A stretch of DNA of 40,477 nucleotides from Candidatus Omnitrophota bacterium (GTDB lineage: Bacteria > Omnitrophota > Gorgyraeia > Gygaellales > Profunditerraquicolaceae): the NCBI GenBank assembly GCA_022013085.1, contig JAKLQX010000022.1:1-40477 (forward strand), written 5' to 3'. A program made the translations under genes and the position numbers. Shown here piece after piece: positions 38,433-40,477 of this stretch (its first letter is position 1; the number at the start of each line of letters is the position of its first letter). The notes under the pieces are model-generated. The model searched no databases and was not told the origin of the DNA. It saw nothing but the letters and a program-made list of their open reading frames with translations.

Positions 38433-39187
38433 TGGCTAAGATAATAACTAAAAATCTAAACCTTTGGTATGGGACATTTCAAGCCTTAAAGAATGTCAAC
38501 TCAAGCATAGAGGCAAACAGGATTACCGCTATCATCGGTCCTTCGGGGTGCGGTAAATCCACTTTACTTAGAGTTTTTAACCGCATGAATGATTTAATTG
38601 AAGGCGTGCGTACGGATGGAGAAGTTCTAATTGATGACAAGAATATTATTGATTCCGGCACAGATTTAGTAGTTCTACGTAAAAAAGTAGGAATGGTATT
38701 TCAGAGGCCCAACCCATTTCCGCTCTCAATTTATGAAAATATAGTTTTTGGAGAGAAGATTCACGCGGGAGGTATCACAAGAGATAAATTGGACGAAATT
38801 GTTGAGAGAAGCCTAAAGGATGTTCTTTTATGGGATGAATTAAAGGACAGGCTTAATACACCTGCCTTAAGGTTATCATTAGAACAAAAGCAAAGGCTTT
38901 GCATTGCTAGGCTTATTGCTGTTAAGCCAGATGTATTGTTAATGGATGAGCCTTGTTCTACCTTAGACCCGCAGGCAACAGCGAGAGTCGAAGAATTAAT
39001 GCGTGAACTGAAGAACAAGTATACTATAATAATAGTCACTCATAATATGCAACAGGCCGCGCGTGTTTCGGATGATACGGGTTTTATGTTTTTAGGCGAA
39101 TTAATAGAGTTTGGAAAAACAGAAGATATCTTTACAAAACCAAAGGATAAACGCACAGAAGATTACATTACCGGAAGATACGGTTAA
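38432..39187 (+). CDS. pstB: phosphate ABC transporter ATP-binding protein, second copy (signature motif degenerate)
   Basis: A 251-residue PstB paralogue. Walker A GPSGCGKS (36-43), Q-loop Gln91 ([11 protein letters not shown]), Walker B with Glu173 (LLMDEPCST) and switch His204 ([10 protein letters not shown]) are canonical. The signature is LSLEQKQR (148-155) instead of LSGGQQQR, so both glycines that contact ATP gamma-phosphate across the dimer are gone. Its losses mirror those of the first copy. The start overlaps the previous stop by 1 nt (TAATG), favouring equal synthesis. Both probably energise PstC-PstA. Confidence 0.93.
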   Translation: MAKIITKNLNLWYGTFQALKNVNSSIEANRITAIIGPSGCGKSTLLRVFNRMNDLIEGVRTDGEVLIDDKNIIDSGTDLVVLRKKVGMVFQRPNPFPLSIYENIVFGEKIHAGGITRDKLDEIVERSLKDVLLWDELKDRLNTPALRLSLEQKQRLCIARLIAVKPDVLLMDEPCSTLDPQATARVEELMRELKNKYTIIIVTHNMQQAARVSDDTGFMFLGELIEFGKTEDIFTKPKDKRTEDYITGRYG

Positions 39188-39204
39188 AAATCAGGAGGCT
39201 CAAA

Positions 39205-39882
39205 ATGGAAAGACATGTTGATCAAGAATTAAAAGAATTGAATAAAGAAATACTAAAGATGGGCGCTTTGGCAGAGGAGTCCATCTATAAATCCATCGAA
39301 GCGCTGAAGAATCGGGATAAAGAGATGGCAAAAAGTATCATAGACAATGATGCTAATATTGATAAGCTGGAATTAGATGTAGATGAAAAGTGCATTGATT
39401 TGATAGCGCGTTATCAGCCTATGGCTAAAGATCTTCGTTTTATCACCACCGGTATGAAGATAAATGCGGAGTTAGAAAGAATAGCTGATATTGCGGTGGA
39501 TATTGCCCAGCGTACGCTTGAGATAGTGGATAAGCCTCTTTTAAAACCATTAATTGATATCCCTAAGCTGGCAGCTGTTGCGCAGAACATGATAAAGATG
39601 TCCATAGATGCGTTCGTGAGAGGCGATATTACATTAGCTAAAAAAGTCTTATCAAGCGATTCTGAAGCTGATCAACTTCGCAATATTATACAAGAGGAGC
39701 TGATTGAGGATTATATGGTCAAAGATGGAACTACTGCCCCTAGAGCGGTTCAGTTATTATTGATAGCTCGTTTCTTGGAGCGCATATGTGACCATACTAC
39801 TAATATTGCAGAAGATGTAATTTATATGGTGCAAGCAGAGGTAGTAAGACACCATCCTGAAAGATTAAAGAATGGAAAATAA
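39205..39882 (+). CDS. phoU: phosphate signalling/transport accessory protein PhoU
   Basis: A 225-residue protein made of two PhoU three-helix repeats. The metal-site motifs are DKCIDL-like DVDEKCIDLIARYQPMAKDL, RFITTGMKINAELERIADIAVDIA (first) and APRAVQLLLIARFLERICDHTTNIAEDVIYMV (second). PhoU links Pst activity to PhoR and restrains uptake when phosphate is plentiful. A good Shine-Dalgarno (CAGGAGG) precedes ATG 39205. It is the last pst operon gene. Confidence 0.94.
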   Translation: MERHVDQELKELNKEILKMGALAEESIYKSIEALKNRDKEMAKSIIDNDANIDKLELDVDEKCIDLIARYQPMAKDLRFITTGMKINAELERIADIAVDIAQRTLEIVDKPLLKPLIDIPKLAAVAQNMIKMSIDAFVRGDITLAKKVLSSDSEADQLRNIIQEELIEDYMVKDGTTAPRAVQLLLIARFLERICDHTTNIAEDVIYMVQAEVVRHHPERLKNGK

Positions 39883-39902
39883 TATGTCCACTCCTCTAGG
39901 GC

Positions 39903-40424
39903 ATGTGGAAATCTTACAGCGCCATCATTAGGCACTATCCAAAAATCCCTTTATCGAAAGAAAGACGCTTAATTTCAAAAGCTCAAAAAGGTTCAAAGAA
40001 GAGCAAAGATGAGCTTGTTCTCCGTCATGTCGGTTTCTTAATTTTTAGAATCCATAAAATTGCATTTCCTTCACTGGTTCGGTTATTTGGAGAGGATTTA
40101 TTAGCAGAAGCAATCCTTATTGTTTATAAGAAAATTGAAAGTTATGACCTTAATTACCGTAATAAGCAGGGGAATCCTAATCCGGTTAAATTTTCATCTT
40201 ACATTTGGAAACGGATCGATGGGTTCATAATCGATTCTTTAAAGAAAGAGCTGAATGAGTCTAATTTTTACAACAGGTACAACGAAAATAGCCTCAAAAG
40301 CGGAGATTTATCGTCAATGTCCGGGTCAAGAGAGCCCAGTAGATTCAAGTTGCTAACGCAACACTTCACAAAATTTTTCATGGGGTGTATAAAACCCAAG
40401 CGTTTTTCGTGGTCTATCATTTAA
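39903..40424 (+). CDS. stand-alone sigma-70 region 1.2/2-like protein, copy 2, fused at its C-terminus to an IS30 end
   Basis: A 173-codon frame from ATG 39903, 20 bp after phoU. Residues 1 to about 144 match the protein at 24037 (MWKSYSAIIRHYPKIPLSKE, AQKGSKKSKDELVLRHVGFL, GEDLLAEAILIVYKKIESYD, IWKRIDGFIIDSLKKELNES). The match stops at SGSRE, where IS30-type terminal sequence begins (about 40337), and the last roughly 30 codons (SRFKLLTQHFTKFF onward) are antisense IS sequence. The gene is therefore interrupted, but the sigma-like domain itself is kept. No region 4 is present. Confidence 0.6.
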   Translation: MWKSYSAIIRHYPKIPLSKERRLISKAQKGSKKSKDELVLRHVGFLIFRIHKIAFPSLVRLFGEDLLAEAILIVYKKIESYDLNYRNKQGNPNPVKFSSYIWKRIDGFIIDSLKKELNESNFYNRYNENSLKSGDLSSMSGSREPSRFKLLTQHFTKFFMGCIKPKRFSWSII

Positions 40425-40477
40425 TTCATCTTGAACCTCTTTGAGTCGGTCTCTTGAGATCTTTGAAAAATCGGTTC
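40337..40477 (-). mobile_element. IS30-family insertion sequence, right end (cut by window edge)
   Basis: Similarity between the two sigma-like genes breaks at about 40337, where GTAGATTCAAG and TAACGCAAC, IS30-like terminal repeat elements, begin. The transposase stop codon follows 13-16 bp inside. The other end, and the target duplication, lie beyond the window. Confidence 0.8.
40353..40477 (-). CDS. IS30-family transposase, C-terminal part
   Basis: Reading the minus strand from the edge gives a frame containing SRDRLKEVQDELNDRPRKTL followed by GFYTPHEKFCEVLR and a stop (complement of 40353-40355). The NxRPRKTLGxxTP segment is the well-known C-terminal signature of IS30-type DDE transposases, including the region of the last catalytic Glu. 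The rest of the gene is outside the window. Confidence 0.88.
   Translation of the reverse strand, partial: TDFSKISRDRLKEVQDELNDRPRKTLGFYTPHEKFCEVLR

Noticed and set aside
39903-40424. C-terminal 30 residues of the second sigma-like protein as a functional domain
   Set aside because: They are the antisense of an IS30 end and have no counterpart in the first copy.
1-40477. CRISPR array, rRNA genes, prophage or plasmid replication genes
   Set aside because: No regularly spaced identical repeats, no rRNA sequence, and no integrase, capsid or replication-initiator genes were seen.

Overview
The window looks like chromosome of an AT-rich, Gram-negative (diderm) uncultured bacterium. It encodes outer-membrane beta-barrels, two AsmA-like inner-membrane proteins, a standard bacterial information-processing core (rpsO, pnp, nusB, ftsK, rimO) and many short palindromic repeats between, and once inside, genes. 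The gene style and repeats suggest a PVC-type lineage such as Candidatus Omnitrophota. That is an inference; no 16S rRNA or phylogenetic marker comparison was possible. Almost every gene is on the + strand, with short overlaps typical of long operons.

Region 1 (1 to about 16.2 kb) is housekeeping: a DUF362 ferredoxin-like protein, a UvrD-type helicase fused to an Fe-S nuclease, plsC, an AsmA-like protein, an RF-1-like GGQ protein, rpsO-pnp, ftsK, a RodZ-like protein, rimO, pgsA, pgpA, and a lone minus-strand CinA C-terminal domain. Two tiny single-TM proteins (498-620, 7812-7937) also lie here.

Region 2 (16.2-23.1 kb) is a riboflavin operon under an FMN riboswitch with a classical terminator: ribBA, ribH, nusB, a PHP phosphoesterase, ribD and ribE. 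It is followed by tRNA-Pro, tRNA-Arg, a second AsmA-like gene and tRNA-His.

Region 3 (23.1-31.4 kb) is accessory. It holds an AbrB/RelE-type toxin-antitoxin pair, a stand-alone sigma-70 region-2 protein, a candidate small RNA whose promoter lies between inverted repeats, and a Zur-ZnuABC zinc operon with a Zur-box palindrome on its promoter. It then has NikR with a structured leader, a porin, and a pair of small uncharacterised membrane proteins.

Region 4 (31.5-39.9 kb) is the phosphate regulon: phoB, phoR, a DUF2490 outer-membrane protein, pstS, pstC, pstA, two pstB genes and phoU. Two matching 7-4-7 Pho boxes sit before the DUF2490 gene and pstS. The window ends in a second sigma-region-2 gene cut by an IS30-family element.

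The strongest leads follow. (1) The two PstB ATPases have complementary motif losses: PstB1 lacks the Q-loop Gln and switch His, and PstB2 lacks LSGGQ. This predicts an asymmetric heterodimer with one canonical and one degenerate ATP site, unusual for a phosphate importer. (2) A two-hairpin leader with covarying stems and a conserved loop is shared by nikR and pstS. (3) A roughly 70-bp intergenic element occurs three times, each time just after a terminator and before a new transcription unit. (4) A palindromic repeat is inserted in frame in phoR, and a relative supplies the ribosome-binding site and start codon of pstA.
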